Assembly: GCA_024291935.2 (NCBI GenBank)
Contig: CM044309.1
Coordinates: 3,658,001-3,722,000, forward strand
Length of the DNA: 64,000 bases
Direction of reading: 5' to 3'
DNA from: Okapia johnstoni
Lineage: Eukaryota; Chordata; Mammalia; Artiodactyla; Giraffidae
Shown: in pieces, positions 43,955 to 55,500 of the stretch
Layout: each line of letters starts with the position of its first letter
How positions within the stretch are numbered: position 1 is the stretch's first letter
Program-made: the position numbers and the translations under genes
The notes under the pieces: model-generated
What the model was told of the DNA's origin: nothing
The model's database searches: none
The model's input: only the letters and a program-made list of their open reading frames with translations

Positions 43955-44395
43955 AATGTTATGCCATTTGAAGCAACATGCTTAGAATTGGAGATCGTCA
44001 TACTGAGTGATGTAAGTCAGACAGAGAAAGATGACTATCACATGAAATCATTTATATGTGGAATCTAAAAAATGTGTACAAATGAACCTAGTTACAAAAC
44101 AGAAACAGCTTCACAGATGTGTAGAAAGCAAATCTGTGGGTACCAAGGGGGAAGAGGGGCAGGTAAATTGAGAGACTGGGATTGACATCTACACACTACT
44201 ATATATAAAGTCAGTAACTAGCAAGGGCCTGCTGTACAGCAGAGGGAACTAACTCCACTGGCCACTCTGCAGTGACCTCTATGGGAGTACAGCCTGAACA
44301 AGGAGCACAGGCAGGTATGCGCGTACTGTTGCGTTTTGTTACACAGCAGAAACTAACGCAGCATCGTAAATCGTCTGTACGCCAATATAAGTTAC
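43955..44395 (+). mobile_element. Artiodactyl L1 3' UTR
   Basis: AAGTCAGACAGAGAAAGATG, CATTTATATGTGGAATCTAA, GGCCTGCTGTACAGCAGAGG and CACAGCAGAAACTAACGCAG are sense landmarks of the ruminant L1 3' end. Confidence 0.85.
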
Positions 44396-44489
44396 TTTAA
44401 AAGATCCATTATTTTCCATCTAGATATTTTGGTTGCTTTTACTGACGGGTGGTCCACCCATCCCCAGACAGTGTATGTAGTCCCTTGTA

Positions 44490-44686
44490 TTTGGCTCAGA
44501 TGGTAAAGAATTTGCCTGCAATGCAGGAGACCTGAGTTTGATCCCTGGGTCAGGAAGATCCCCTGGAGAAGGGAATGGCAACCCACTCCAGTACTCTTGC
44601 CTGGGAAATCCTGTGGACAGAGGAGCATGGAGGGCTACAGTCCATGGGGTCGCAAAGTCAGACACAACCTGAGCGACTAACACCTC
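44490..44686 (+). mobile_element. Bov-tA SINE, head partly missing
   Basis: TTGGCTCAGATGGTAAAGAA, TGAGTTTGATCCCTGGGTCA, CCCACTCCAGTACTCTTGCC, CCATGGGGTCGCAAAGTCAG. Confidence 0.92.
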
Positions 44687-44689
44687 CGT

Positions 44690-45229
44690 TTCTCGCTTAT
44701 GAGAAATAGAACTTTGCTTTTCTTTTCTGTCAAAATGATGTCGTTCACTTCTTTCAAAGCTTTTCTTAAAGTTCACCTCCTTTAGATTTTCTTTTCTTAT
44801 CATCCTCTGGAAATGTTAACTTTATTAAGTATAATAGTTTATATCACTTCCCAAACCTTTACCACCCAACTTCGTAACAGTTTTACACATTTTTTAGAAA
44901 ATAGTAAGGTTGGTAATTGATGCACATGCCCTCTTGTCATGTACTTAATTTAGGCGTCTTCTTGTCTCATCTTAGAGGCTTTGTTATAGGTTTAGTTCCT
45001 GAAAGCAAGCGACGTGCTGTCTTTTCCTCCAAATCACTCCAGAACTCTGTAACTGAACATGCCAGTTACTGGATGTGTTTTGTTTTTCCCTCAGTAAACC
45101 TGGTATGCCTTATAATTCACCCTTCTAACACTTCTTCTCTGCTTAAGTGGAGAAGATATTACCAAAGGAGATGTAACAATCCCTCTCATGAACAAAGCTT
45201 CATTCTATGAAAATGTCTATACAGAGACA
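44690..45229. other. Intronic sequence upstream of the RALYL exon
   Basis: No recognised repeat. The 97-codon frame at 44,917-45,210 has no assignable features, and part may be decayed L2. Confidence 0.5.
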
Positions 45230-45598
45230 TTCCAGCCAAAACTGCAAATCAGCAGGATATGTCATTCTGCCTCTTTCTTTTATTTAAATTAATTTGTGTG
45301 GGAGTATATTTGCTCTGCAGTTGTTCTCCCGCTTTCCCAGTTTCTCTCTCTAGTTTTAGTAAGCATTCCTGACCCCTCTACTTTGTCCAGTATTTGCTTT
45401 TTTCATTGTAATTTGCACCTTCTGGTATGTTACATCATTTTCCTATTTGCTATGTTTGTGGTTTACTATCTATGCCCTCCCTCCCCATAGAAGACAAGTC
45501 CCACGAGGGTACGGATCTAACCTATTTGACACATGACTTATCTCAAACAAAGCTGGCCTAGAGTAGGTGCTCAAAAAACACTTGTGAATAAGTGAATG
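45230..45598 (+). mobile_element. L2 3'-end fragment
   Basis: TTCCTGACCCCTCTACTTTG, TAGAAGACAAGTCCCACGAG and GAGTAGGTGCTCAAAAAACA, then a TGTGAATAAGTGAATG end, follow the sense L2 3' terminus. It ends about 110 bp before the exon. Confidence 0.75.
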
Positions 45599-45668
45599 TC
45601 ATATAACATTTTATAGACAAAAAACAAAAAGATAATGCAACTTCACAATTTATTTTCACAACAGGTTT

Positions 45669-45709
45669 AATACTTTCTTAATCAGTGTTATTTTATTTTA
45701 TGTTTTCAG
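45669..45709 (+). promoter_or_regulatory. RALYL: 3' splice site (polypyrimidine tract and AG) of the RALYL exon
   Basis: A T-rich tract with few purines (TGTTATTTTATTTTATGTTTT) ends in CAG at 45,707-45,709. CTTTCTTAAT at 45,674-45,683 could hold the branch point. Confidence 0.8.
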
Positions 45710-45785
45710 ATATCAATATGGCAGGAGAACCAAAACCATACAGACCAAAACCTGGAAATAAGAGGCCCATTTCTGCACTTTACAG
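45710..45785 (+). CDS. RALYL: RALYL internal coding exon (76 bp)
   Basis: RALYL is a nuclear hnRNP-C-like RNA-binding protein related to RALY. This exon encodes the stretch that follows its N-terminal RRM. With one base from the preceding exon it reads [15 protein letters not shown], then [10 protein letters not shown](R). The paralogue RALY differs after A-G-E-P-K-P, so RALYL is favoured (from memory of the family). Human RALYL has leucine where I is encoded here, also from memory. The exon starts mid-codon after CAG. It ends mid-codon at AG before GTGGGT, which fits a 76-bp exon. The neighbouring exons were not found in this window, so both flanking introns run beyond what I can see. A 3-kb antisense BovB starts 29 nt after the donor. 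Confidence 0.87.
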
Positions 45786-45795
45786 GTGGGTAAGC
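45786..45795 (+). promoter_or_regulatory. RALYL: Tandem 5' splice sites of the RALYL exon
   Basis: CAG|GTGGGT at 45,786 and TGG|GTAAGC at 45,790 give two GT donors four bases apart. The first keeps the expected split arginine codon. Use of the second would add four bases and shift the frame. Confidence 0.7.
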
Positions 45796-45814
45796 AAGCA
45801 CTATTTTATGGTTT

Positions 45815-48804
45815 TGTTGTTCAGTCGCTCAGTCATGTCCCACTCTTTGCGACCCCATGGACTGCAGCACTCCAGGTTTGCCGGTCCTTCACCATCTCCC
45901 AGAGTTTTCTGAAACTCTTGTCCATTGAATCAGTGATGCCATCCAACCATCTCATCCTGTATCATCTCCTTCTCCTCCCACCTTGAATCTTTCCCAGCAT
46001 CAGGGTCTTTTCCAATGAGTCAGCTCTTCACATCAGGTGGCCAAAGTACTGGAGTTTCAGCTTCAACATCAGTCCTTCCAATGAACACTCAGGACTGTTT
46101 CCTTTGAATGGACTGGTTGGACCTCCTTGCAGTCCAAGGGATGCTAAAGAGTCTTCTCCAACACCACAGTTCAAAAGCATCAATTCTTTGGCACTCAGAC
46201 TTCTTTATGGTCCAACTCTCACATGGGTACATGTCTACTGGAAAAACCATAGGTTTAATTATGCAGACCTTTGTTGGCAAAGTGATGTCTTTGCTTTTTA
46301 ATATGCTGTCTAAGTTTGTCACAGCTTTCCTCCCTAGGAGCAAGAGTATTTTAATTTCATGTCTACACTCACCCTCTGCAGTGATTCTGGAGCCCAAGAA
46401 AATAAAGTCTGTCACTGTTTCCATTTTTTCCCCATCTATTTGCTATGAAGTGATGGGACTGGATGCCATGATCTTAGCTTTTTGAATGTTCGATTTTAAG
46501 CCAGCTTTTTCACTCTCCTCTTTCACCTTCATCAAGAAGCTCTTTAGTTCCTCTTCACTTTCTGCCGTAAGGTTATTGATATTTCTCCTGAGAATCTTGA
46601 TTCCAGCTCGTGCTTCATCCAGCCCAGCATTTCCTATGATGTACTCTGTATATAAGTTAAATAAGCAGGGAGACAATATACAGCCTTAACGTACTCCTTT
46701 CCCAATTTGGAAATCTGTTGTTCCATGTCCAGTTCTAACTGTTGCTTCCTAACCTGCATACAGATTTCTCAGGAGGCAGGTCAGGTGGTCTAGTACTCCC
46801 ATCTCTTGAAGAATTTTCCACAGTTTGTTGTGATCCACAGTCGAAGACTTTGGCATAGTCAATAAAGCAGAAATAGATGTTTTTCTGGAATTCTCTTGCT
46901 TTTTCTATGATCCAAAAAACATTGGCAATTTGATCTCTGGTTCCTCTGCCTTTTCTAAATCCAGTTTGAACATCTGGAAGTTCTCAGTTCACAAACTGTT
47001 AAAGCCTAGCTTAGAGGATTTTGAGCATTACTTTACTAGCGTGTGAGATGAGTGCAGTTGTGCAGTAGTTTGAGCATTCTTTGGCATTGTCCTTCTTTGG
47101 GATTGGAATGAAACTGACCTTTTCCAGTCCTGTGGCCACTGCTGAGTTTTCCAAATTTCACGGCATGATGAATGCAACGTATCAATGGCATCATCTATTG
47201 GGATTTGAAATACCTCAGCTGGAATTCCATCACCTCTACTACCTTTGTTCATAGTGATGCTTCCTAAGGCCCACTTGAGTTCGCATTCCAGGATGTCTGG
47301 CTCTAGGTGAGTGATCACACCATTGTGATTATCTGGGTCATGAAGATCTTTTTATACAGTTCTTCTGTGTATTCTTACCACCTCTTCTTAATATCTTCTG
47401 CTTCTGTTAGGTCCATACCATTTCTGTCCTTTATTGAGCCCATCTCTACATTTCATGCAATGGGTCTTTCCCATTCTATTTTTTTCCTCCATTTCTTAGC
47501 ATTATTCACTTAGGAAGGCTTTTTTTTTTATCTCTCATTGCTATTCTTTGGAACTCTGCACTCAAAAGGATATATCTTTCCTTTTCTCCTTCATCTTTTG
47601 TGTCTCTTCTTTTCTCAGTTATTTGTAAGACCTCCTCAGACAACCATTTTTCCTTTTCGCATTTCTTTTTCTTGGAGATGGTTTGGATCACTGCTTCCTA
47701 TATAATGTTATGAACATCCATCCATCATTCAGGCATTCTATCAGATCTAATCTCTTTAATCTTTTTATCACTTCCACTGTATAATTGTAAGGGATTTGAT
47801 TTAGGTCCTACCTGAATTGTCTAGTGGTTTTCCTTACTTTCTTCATTTTAAGTCTGAATTTTGCAATAAGGAATTCATGATCTTACCCACAGTCAGCTCT
47901 CAGTCTTGTTTTTCCTGACTGTATAGAGCTTCTCTATCTTCAGCTGCAAAGAAAATAATCAATCTGATTTCGGTGTTGACCATCTGGTGATGTCCATGTC
48001 TAGAGTCGTGTCTTGTGTTGTTGGAAGTTGGTGTTTGCTATGGCCAGTGCATTCTCTTGGCAAAACTCTGTTAGCCTTTGCCCTGCTTCATTCTGTACTC
48101 TAAGGCCAAACTCGCCCGTTACTCCAGGTATCTCTTAACTTCCTACTTTTGCATCCTAGTTCCCTATGATGAACAGGACATCTTTTATTTTTTGGTGTTA
48201 GTTCTAGAAGGTCTTATAGATCTTCATAGAACCATTCAACTTCAGCTTCTTTGGCGTTAGTGGTTGGGGCGTAGACTTCGATTACCGTGATATCGAATGG
48301 TTTTCTTTGGAAACAGAGATCACTCTGTCGTTTTTGAGATTGCACCTAAGTACTACATTTCAGACTCTTTTGCTGACTATTAGGGCTACTCCATTTCTTC
48401 TAAGGGATTCTCGCCCACAGTAGTAGATGTAACGTTCATCTGAATTAAATTTGCCCTTTCCTGTCATTTTTAGTTCACTGATTCCTAAGATGTCAGTGTT
48501 CACTCTTGCCATCTCCTGTTTAATCACTTCCAATTTACCTTGATTCATGGACCTAACATTCCAGGTTACTATGCAGTATTGTTCTTTACAGCATCGGACT
48601 TTACTTTCACCACCAGATACATCCACAACTGGATGTCTTTTCTGCTTTGGCTCAGCCTCTTCATTCCTTCTGGAGCTATTTCTATGCTCTTCTCCAGTAG
48701 CATATTGGGCACCTATGGATCTGGGGAGTTCATCTTTCAATGTCATATTTCTTTGCCTTTCATACTGTTCCTGTGATTCTCAAGGTAAGAATGCTGAAGC
48801 GGCA
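45815..48804 (-). mobile_element. BovB LINE, nearly full length, antisense, beside the RALYL exon
   Basis: A ~2.99-kb antisense BovB runs from its 3' end (GTTGTTCAGTCGCTCAGTCA) to the endonuclease region and a little beyond (CTTCAGCATTCTTACCTTGA read on the minus strand). TATTTTATGGTTT (45,802-45,814) and TATTTTATGATTT (48,805-48,817) form a 13-bp target-site duplication with one mismatch. The endonuclease frame is open (48,360-48,746, with W-N-V-R-S). The polymerase is broken, and its Y-A-D-D motif has been removed by a 24-bp in-frame deletion near 46,569. Confidence 0.95.
48360..48746 (-). pseudogene. BovB endonuclease N-terminal fragment
   Basis: This minus frame of 128 codons begins in the BovB leader peptide region (L-K-D-E-L-P-R-S). 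It enters the endonuclease with V-T-W-N-V-R-S and I-S-E-L-K-M, and continues to R-R-N-G-V-A-L-I-V-S-K. The usual tryptophan after E-L-K is methionine here. It then breaks near 48,360. The rest of the element is frameshifted. Confidence 0.85.
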
Positions 48805-48817
48805 TATTTTATGATTT

Positions 48818-49059
48818 GCAGTAGTAAAAATTCTTACAGCTTTTAAAGAGTATATAGCCTACAAACAATCAAATATTCTAATGAAAAATCCTTATTGGCA
48901 TAAAGTACAGCAAAATGTTGGTGGTATATCTATATCAAGGAGCATTGTTAGGGATCTGGCCTAACCTTTTCATCTTCACTTAAGCAACCCTTCTACAAGA
49001 TATTCCTTTAGTAAAAGCTAATAAAAATCTCTTATGACTCTACCTAATAAGTGGTAGAA
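48818..49059. other. Short unique intronic stretch
   Basis: Nothing recognised between the BovB duplication and the MIR. Confidence 0.5.
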
Positions 49060-49228
49060 AGGTTAATATTTGCTGACTAGTGCATGTCATGTACTGCACA
49101 TACTTTATATATATTATTTAATTTTCAGAGCAATTCTGCAATGCAGATATTACTACTCTGATCTTGCAGATCAAGAACCTGATATGTCATTTCTTAGAAA
49201 TCTTCCCTAGGTCACGCCACTGGTAAAT
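49060..49228 (-). mobile_element. MIR SINE fragment
   Basis: CACATACTTTATATATATTA, TTCAGAGCAATTCTGCAATG, ATCTTGCAGATCAAGAACCT and TAGGTCACGCCACTGGTAAA follow the antisense MIR order. Confidence 0.7.
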
Positions 49229-49358
49229 AATGGGTCAGTTCAGTTCAGTCGCTCAGTCATATCCGACTCCTTGTGACCCCATGGACTGCAGCACGCCAGG
49301 CCTCCCTGTCCATCACCAACTCCTGGAGCTTGCTCAAATTCATGTCCACTGAGTCGGT
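49229..49358 (-). mobile_element. BovB 3'-terminal stub (~130 bp)
   Basis: Antisense BovB 3' end (CAGTTCAGTTCAGTCGCTCA to GTCCACTGAGTCGG). GGTAAAT occurs on both sides (49,222-49,228 and 49,356-49,362), a short candidate duplication inside the MIR. Confidence 0.88.
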
Positions 49359-49362
49359 AAAT

Positions 49363-51019
49363 GACGACGCCAATAATCAAGCTCATGCTTTCTGATGCCA
49401 CACCCTGACTTCTTTCCAACAGGTCATTCAGCCTCTTTGTTACAAACAATGTGTTTCTATCACCTCTATTTCATCAAAAAAAAACAAGTAAAATCCTTCT
49501 CTTTTCTAGAGAGATATTAACTAATTCCTTTAATATTTCCTTAGATACTTGAATCTGAGTCAGTTTAACATTCTGGTCTTTCTCCTCTACGTGCCCCGAT
49601 TTAGTGTCATTGCTTATGATCTCAATTTCAGGTGGGTGGAGTAGAACACTCTTACTTAAACTAGACCATATTGTTCTGTATAGACTTCTGTTTGGTTAAG
49701 TAAAATTCAACTGATTTGGATAAGATGTCAAGATTAAACTCATGGAAATTTTGATTCTTTAAAAACAGCCACTTAAAAAAAAAAATGTTCTGCTGCTAAG
49801 CTATATGTCCCACTTCATGTACTTCTGCCATTGCTTTTTTTAATCTAAGTGCTGAATCTGCATCTCTGTTAAATCCCCTTTTGTTAGACTTAGCCAATTG
49901 TTCCACGCTGTTGAGATCACCTATCATCCAATTTATCTGGCCCTGTCCCAGATACGTATCTTCATTCTGCCAGGGTCCACATCCAAAGAACTAATGTAAG
50001 TGGTGAGCGAGGCCCCTTTTTCCTGATATCATTTGAATAAAGAAGAATTGAGTTATGTATATCAAAATCGATTATATTCTGATATACTATAACATGAAGA
50101 GCCCTCAAAAGATAGCTTGGAGCTGTGTTCTTCTTGCCTTTGTTCTCTGAAAATTAGCCTGTCTCCTTTTCAGCCACTCACAGCTTCCTTTCTCGGACTA
50201 TAAAGTAAAAGGGTCAGAACTAGGTGAGTTCTAAGGGCCTTTTCACGCCTAATGCCCCAGGGTTCTCTAAGCTATGACCATCGGCAATCTGAAAAGACAC
50301 ACTGGAAGTATATCTTAATTGAGTTTTCATTTTGGCCGTGTCCTTTTATTTAATTTAATAAACATTTTTATATAAAAAGAGGAAGCTACAGGACTTATCA
50401 AATGTTGGTAATTGGTCATAAAGCAGTATTGATATTAAAGGTCAGAGATGAAGTCATCAACAAAAGCCAAATGATGCTTTCTGTACCTTGTTAGAGGTAA
50501 AGGACAATGTTTAAGCAACTGAGAAGTGCAAATAATTTGTAATCAGACTGATTTTAAAGTGTATGCGTAGAGATGCAGCTAGTGCAGAATTTTTGAAATG
50601 TCATAATTTCAATTATTATCAGAAAAAGTTGCCGATGGCTTTTCTTCTCATCAAAGAACTTCCACTGTCTGTGCAGTGATGTTAATTTCGTATTTCCCCT
50701 GTTCTTAGAGTGTTTTTGTTTTCTTTTGAGAATAGAGGCTTACGACAGGAAACAAATGTCTTTTTAACTGTTATTTCTCTCAGTTATGTTGAATTGTGAA
50801 TTCAGAAGACTTAGAAGCAGAAGTTTATTTAAATCTGATATTTTGTATACAAAACATTAGAGGGAAAATGCTCATTTAGCCTAGTTTCATCTGTTTACAC
50901 AAAAGAAGGCTGAGACGTTCTGAAATTGCAAGGAAAGCAATAACAGAGGGAACAAAAGAGCGTGAAGATGCAGCCCAGAGATCCTTTTATACACACGCCC
51001 TCGTTCTCACATAGCTTAA
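49363..51019. other. Unique intronic sequence (1.65 kb)
   Basis: No recognised repeat or coding signal. The next RALYL exon is not visible here. Confidence 0.55.
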
Positions 51020-51250
51020 TAATAATGATACCTTACTTTATGTAGACCATCTGTAATTCCGCAGTCATTATTCATCGGTTCACCGCAGAACACGACCAAG
51101 TTCGTATTATGTGCCTTGCTTCATAGATGCGAAAGCTAACTTTCCAAGACAATAAAGGATTTTCTCGGAAAAAGGTAACAAGATTAGGAACTGAACTCTG
51201 GTTTTCAGCCTTCGAGTCCAAAGATCGTGCCACTTGATCACAATTCCCTT
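51020..51250 (-). mobile_element. MIR SINE fragment
   Basis: TATTATGTGCCTTGCTTCAT, AGATGCGAAAGCTAAC and ATTAGGAACTGAACTCTGGT follow the antisense MIR order (the last corresponds to the GGGATTCGAACCC part). Confidence 0.6.
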
Positions 51251-51589
51251 GTTTACTCACCTGCTACAGTATAAACAATGCAAATTCTAAAACACAGAGA
51301 TTTCTGCCCACCAAAACCAATGATCAATTATGTTTCTGTCCATGAACATCTTGCCAGCAGGTGACAAAGGAAAGCCTGTACACTCTACTTAGCATAAGAA
51401 CAAGAGTTGCCACTGATCTCTGTTCTCATAGGGCACAGGTTTTGCATTTCAAGTTCTTTACCTAACGTGATAGCTGTATCATTTTTCTTGATAACATAAA
51501 ACAGAATAATTGAGATGAAAGCACTTAGTTCATTAGAGGGAATATAGTAGCAGCTTGAAAACGGGTGGTTTCTACTTTGCTTCGCTTTG
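51251..51589. other. Unique intronic sequence
   Basis: Nothing recognised. Confidence 0.5.
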
Positions 51590-51640
51590 CATCTTCGGGT
51601 CTCTTTCCTTATCTGTAAAATGAAAGAGCTACAATAATTT
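51590..51640 (+). mobile_element. MIR core fragment
   Basis: GGGTCTCTTTCCTTATCTGT followed by AAAATGAAAGAG matches the sense MIR core. Confidence 0.6.
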
Positions 51641-51790
51641 CACTTGTTCATTCATTCTTTCATGCAACACATACGCATTCTGTGTCTACTATGATCTAGG
51701 CACTGAGGTAGCTGCTCTTCTGGACAAATGACCCAGAAAATGCAAAGGCCGCAGGGCAAGGAGAGAGCAATGAAATAAAAGGAAACCATC
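51641..51790 (-). mobile_element. L2 3'-end fragment
   Basis: GTTCATTCATTCTTTCATGC, GTGTCTACTATGATCTAGGC and ACTGAGGTAGCTG follow the antisense L2 terminus. Confidence 0.7.
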
Positions 51791-52139
51791 TTTACAGTTA
51801 TGAGTAACCTCTGATTTCTCTTTGTGCCCTGAAGTCCTATGTCTCTACGTCTATTTCCTCTACTGGGCATGTCAGTGATCTGCCAGTAGACTTTTTTTCT
51901 TCACTTATGTCCATTTTATCTGCATCATCAACCACAAAGTAGGATTTACAAAGGAATATTCACGGAGGCATTGCTGTGATCTGTTACTTCTTCTAACAGG
52001 ATTCCCAGTTTAGCCAACCTTCACGAGGCATATAACTTGTGCTAGATCATCACGATACATAGAGATACAATTCTTAAAAAGCATAGTAAGGCTTCAGTGT
52101 ATTAATATCATATACATAAGTTAGATACACACATACGTA
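51791..52139. other. Unassigned stretch between two L2 pieces
   Basis: No clear family. It may be the decayed middle of one L2 that includes both neighbours. Confidence 0.4.
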
Positions 52140-52530
52140 AGGAGCATAAATGAAGGACACATACAGTTCTATGAGGAAATACATGAGGGAATTATAGATT
52201 CCACCTGGTGGACCGGAAGTGAAAAGCCTGGTTGACGCTTGGGCCAACTTCTGAAGAAGCAGGCACTCACTCCGCAGACAAAGGACGTGAGGATGGGCAT
52301 GCCAGGCGGAGAGCACGTGGGGCACAGTCACAGAGGGGAAGATGGCATCTCGTGCTGAGAGCTGGGATACACCTCTGAGATCACCATGCCACGGTGGCTC
52401 AGTCATCCCTCTCTGACTGCTGACCAGACAAGGGAATTTGGCTTTTATTCTGCTGGCAACAAGGCGCCCTTGGAATATGATGAGTGACTGGAAATGGGGT
52501 GTTAGGATGCGTGTGAGTTACAGACATGTC
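52140..52530 (-). mobile_element. L2 LINE fragment (old)
   Basis: AAGGACGTGAGGATGGGCAT, GGAATTTGGCTTTTATTCTG, CAACAAGGCGCCCTTGGAAT and GATGAGTGACTGGAAATGGG follow the antisense L2 order ('ggacttTGGCTTTTACTCTG ... GGAGCCATTGGAGGG'). Confidence 0.6.
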
Positions 52531-55500
52531 CCGGGCTTCTAGTGTGGGCAACTGGGGTTGGGGGCGGTGAGCACTGATTCTACTAAAGGAACAAGAAAGC
52601 CATGATGAGCAGAAGCAAATTCAGGTCTGGGGTTGGGAAAAAGAAGCAAAAAATAAAATCATTTCAGTCTTGCCCATGAATTCACAGACAGACAATTCAT
52701 TAAAATAACACATAATAAAAATGTCTCTTATTAGAGGCTATTTGTAAATGAAATGTAATTAATCATTTGTGAACACTCCATAAATATTAGACCTAGTCCT
52801 AATAATGAATAGCAAATCCATTCTCTAGGAAGAATGTTGTCACTTTTCATAAATTGCTGCTTCACGTGTGCTGTGCACATTACTAAGTATCCCTGGTGCT
52901 CTGCAATAATAACTCTCCCCCAGGAAGTGAGTTTCCCAGCACACCGAGTGCCAATTAGTGCTGAACAATTGCTATATGAGAATAACTGTATGATGGTTTT
53001 GCTTCTGCTTGTAAAGGAAGCAGACCTTTCCTCTCTGATGTGAGTAAAACTGACAACTAGAGAACAAAGATATTATTTATCAAAGCTGAAGAGCGCAGGT
53101 TTTAACACCCAGAGGAAGCTCTCTGGGTCACAGGGAGCACAGCTCAGTAAGACACGTAAGGCATCAAGTCTCATTGCACTCATCGCATGGATGTTACTAA
53201 GGATCATTCCTAAATACGGCTTTATTGCTATTATAAAGCTGTTTTTCATTGCAACCTTCCCACCCCACAGAGATGACCATGGAAATCGAGATTGCCAATT
53301 CAAGTGCCTTCAAGAGCCTTCAAGACTTCTTAAGATGGTCACAGAGTAACCTATAGTATTACCATTTTAAGATCACCAAAATTAGAGGTGAAAGCCATGA
53401 ATGCATGTTACATTAAAGGAAAATCAATGATCAAAAAACTTTCAAAGTGCGGGCCGAGTAAGGTGACTCTGCAGCAAAATATCTGTGGTGATTTGTTTAC
53501 CACTTGGCCTGTTGAGTTCTACTACCATTCCTCACGGTGACTCTGGCACATCAGAGCAAAGAGGGACCCTCGGGTGATGCATAATGTCCCGCAGAACCTT
53601 AACAATAGAAATGGAAGCAATAGGAGCGAATTTCAGCTGATGCTAAACACTAAAGATCAATATGAAGGAAAAGCAGTCTGGGTATCTCCACTGTATTGAT
53701 TTGCTCTGTTTGCTGAAAAGATGTTTACCAGTTAGCTATTGATCATTTGTTTTACGTCTTCTTGTATAAGATCAAGGATAATCCACATCCACTTTCAGAA
53801 GCTCAGTCCTTCCAGCGTCAATGGTAAAGGCATCTATTTGCACTGGTAAAGGCGTCTATTTCACCTGTGTAGTCTGGTGAACCCACTCAGAAATGGGCTC
53901 TGTGGCTTCTAAATGGACTGTATGGAGAACAGGGAAATGTATTTCTACCCCCTGTACTAATGCATCCTGTCCTGAAATGGATACAGGCCCAGCCTTGATA
54001 TGCCTCCAAAGTTCAGTTTGAAAGCAAGTTGTCTCCAGGGATGTGTAGAAGTCACTATCTCTCAAATCACTCTCTCTTTTTTTCTTGCTCTTAATTCAGT
54101 CTTCCCTGGGCAACCAACTTACTATCATGGAAAAGTGCAGTTGCCAATATCGACGAGAGAAAATGCACACCGAACAGGTCTACTTCTAAAACTCAAAGCT
54201 GAACATCCATATATCTGGGTAACTGAGGGTGACTTCTCTTTAATTCTCATTTCCCAAGCAAACATAAAATGCTTTTGAGCCAGAATAGGTTCCAAACACT
54301 TACTTTGTGGTTGCTTCAAAATTGTGCACAAAATTGTGTTTGATGAAGAGAGTTTTAGGTGGCCTGGATCCTAAAACTGGCAGAGCATAATCCCCAGTAA
54401 TTCAACTAAACTAAAATCACCAGTAATTCAAAGTGGAGCTCTTATTCATTAGTTTTCTCAGCTTCATAAAGGAAGGGGGAAAGTTTTCTGAAAGATAATA
54501 TGTGTTTAAAGAGCCTGGAACTCTGATAGATGTTTTCTGTATCTTAGCTATTCTCATTATTATGATAATTTTAAAAAGTTCTATAACAAAGTATTTTAAG
54601 AAGCTATTTAAAATGAGCTGTGAGCTATGATAATGTTGCTAAAATTCAGTTAACTAAACAGGTTAAGATTTCCTTTAACTGCCTAAAGAGGAGACTTAAA
54701 AATAAACGATTATGCTTACTTATAGTATATAGCTCATACTTCAACCTGAAGCAAATATAATTTATAAACCTTTTAATGTAAAATGTTTAAAGAAATGCTG
54801 ACACAATACCCATTAAAATGGTTCTGCTGCAGGCAGTTCTCTGCTAAGTTAAAGGATGACCTATCTGCAGTCTTCTGTTATGTTCTTAATGCATAAATAT
54901 CCATGAATATATTCTTGCTTATAGAAAAAAAAAACATGGTACTGGTACAAAGAGGCTGAATAGTACAGTTCCTTGATGCAGAAAATTCATCTTTAAAACT
55001 TTTTGAAAGACTATAGTTGTATTTGTTTGATTTGAGGCAATTTATGATAAAATCAAAGGAAGCAAAAATCATACAATCAATTTTAAGAAGTAAGAGCCAA
55101 GAATGAGGTAGAAGCTGGGAGTGGGGGGGAGTTGGGAGGGTGAGGGTAGGATCAGGAAATTATACTTAGAAAAAGTATACGATCATAAGATATTAAAAGT
55201 GGGCGTCAGACTTAGCTATGAGATTCCTAGCAGTCAGCCCAAAAGGGAATGCATGATAATCTATTAATCATCTATTAAAGAGAGTCCTCCAATCCGTGAT
55301 AAGAAATTGATATTTTTCCCTAACTCTCTGTTCTGAGAGGATTACTACTGCACGTGAAATCATCTAAACAACATAGTACATACAACCCTCAGTAACAGTT
55401 ACACAACACACACACACACACACTGTTTTTAAACTAATGGGAGTTTTCTCATGAAGTCTCTCAACAAAAATCAAGGATAAACAGCAGTGCAACAAGCCAC

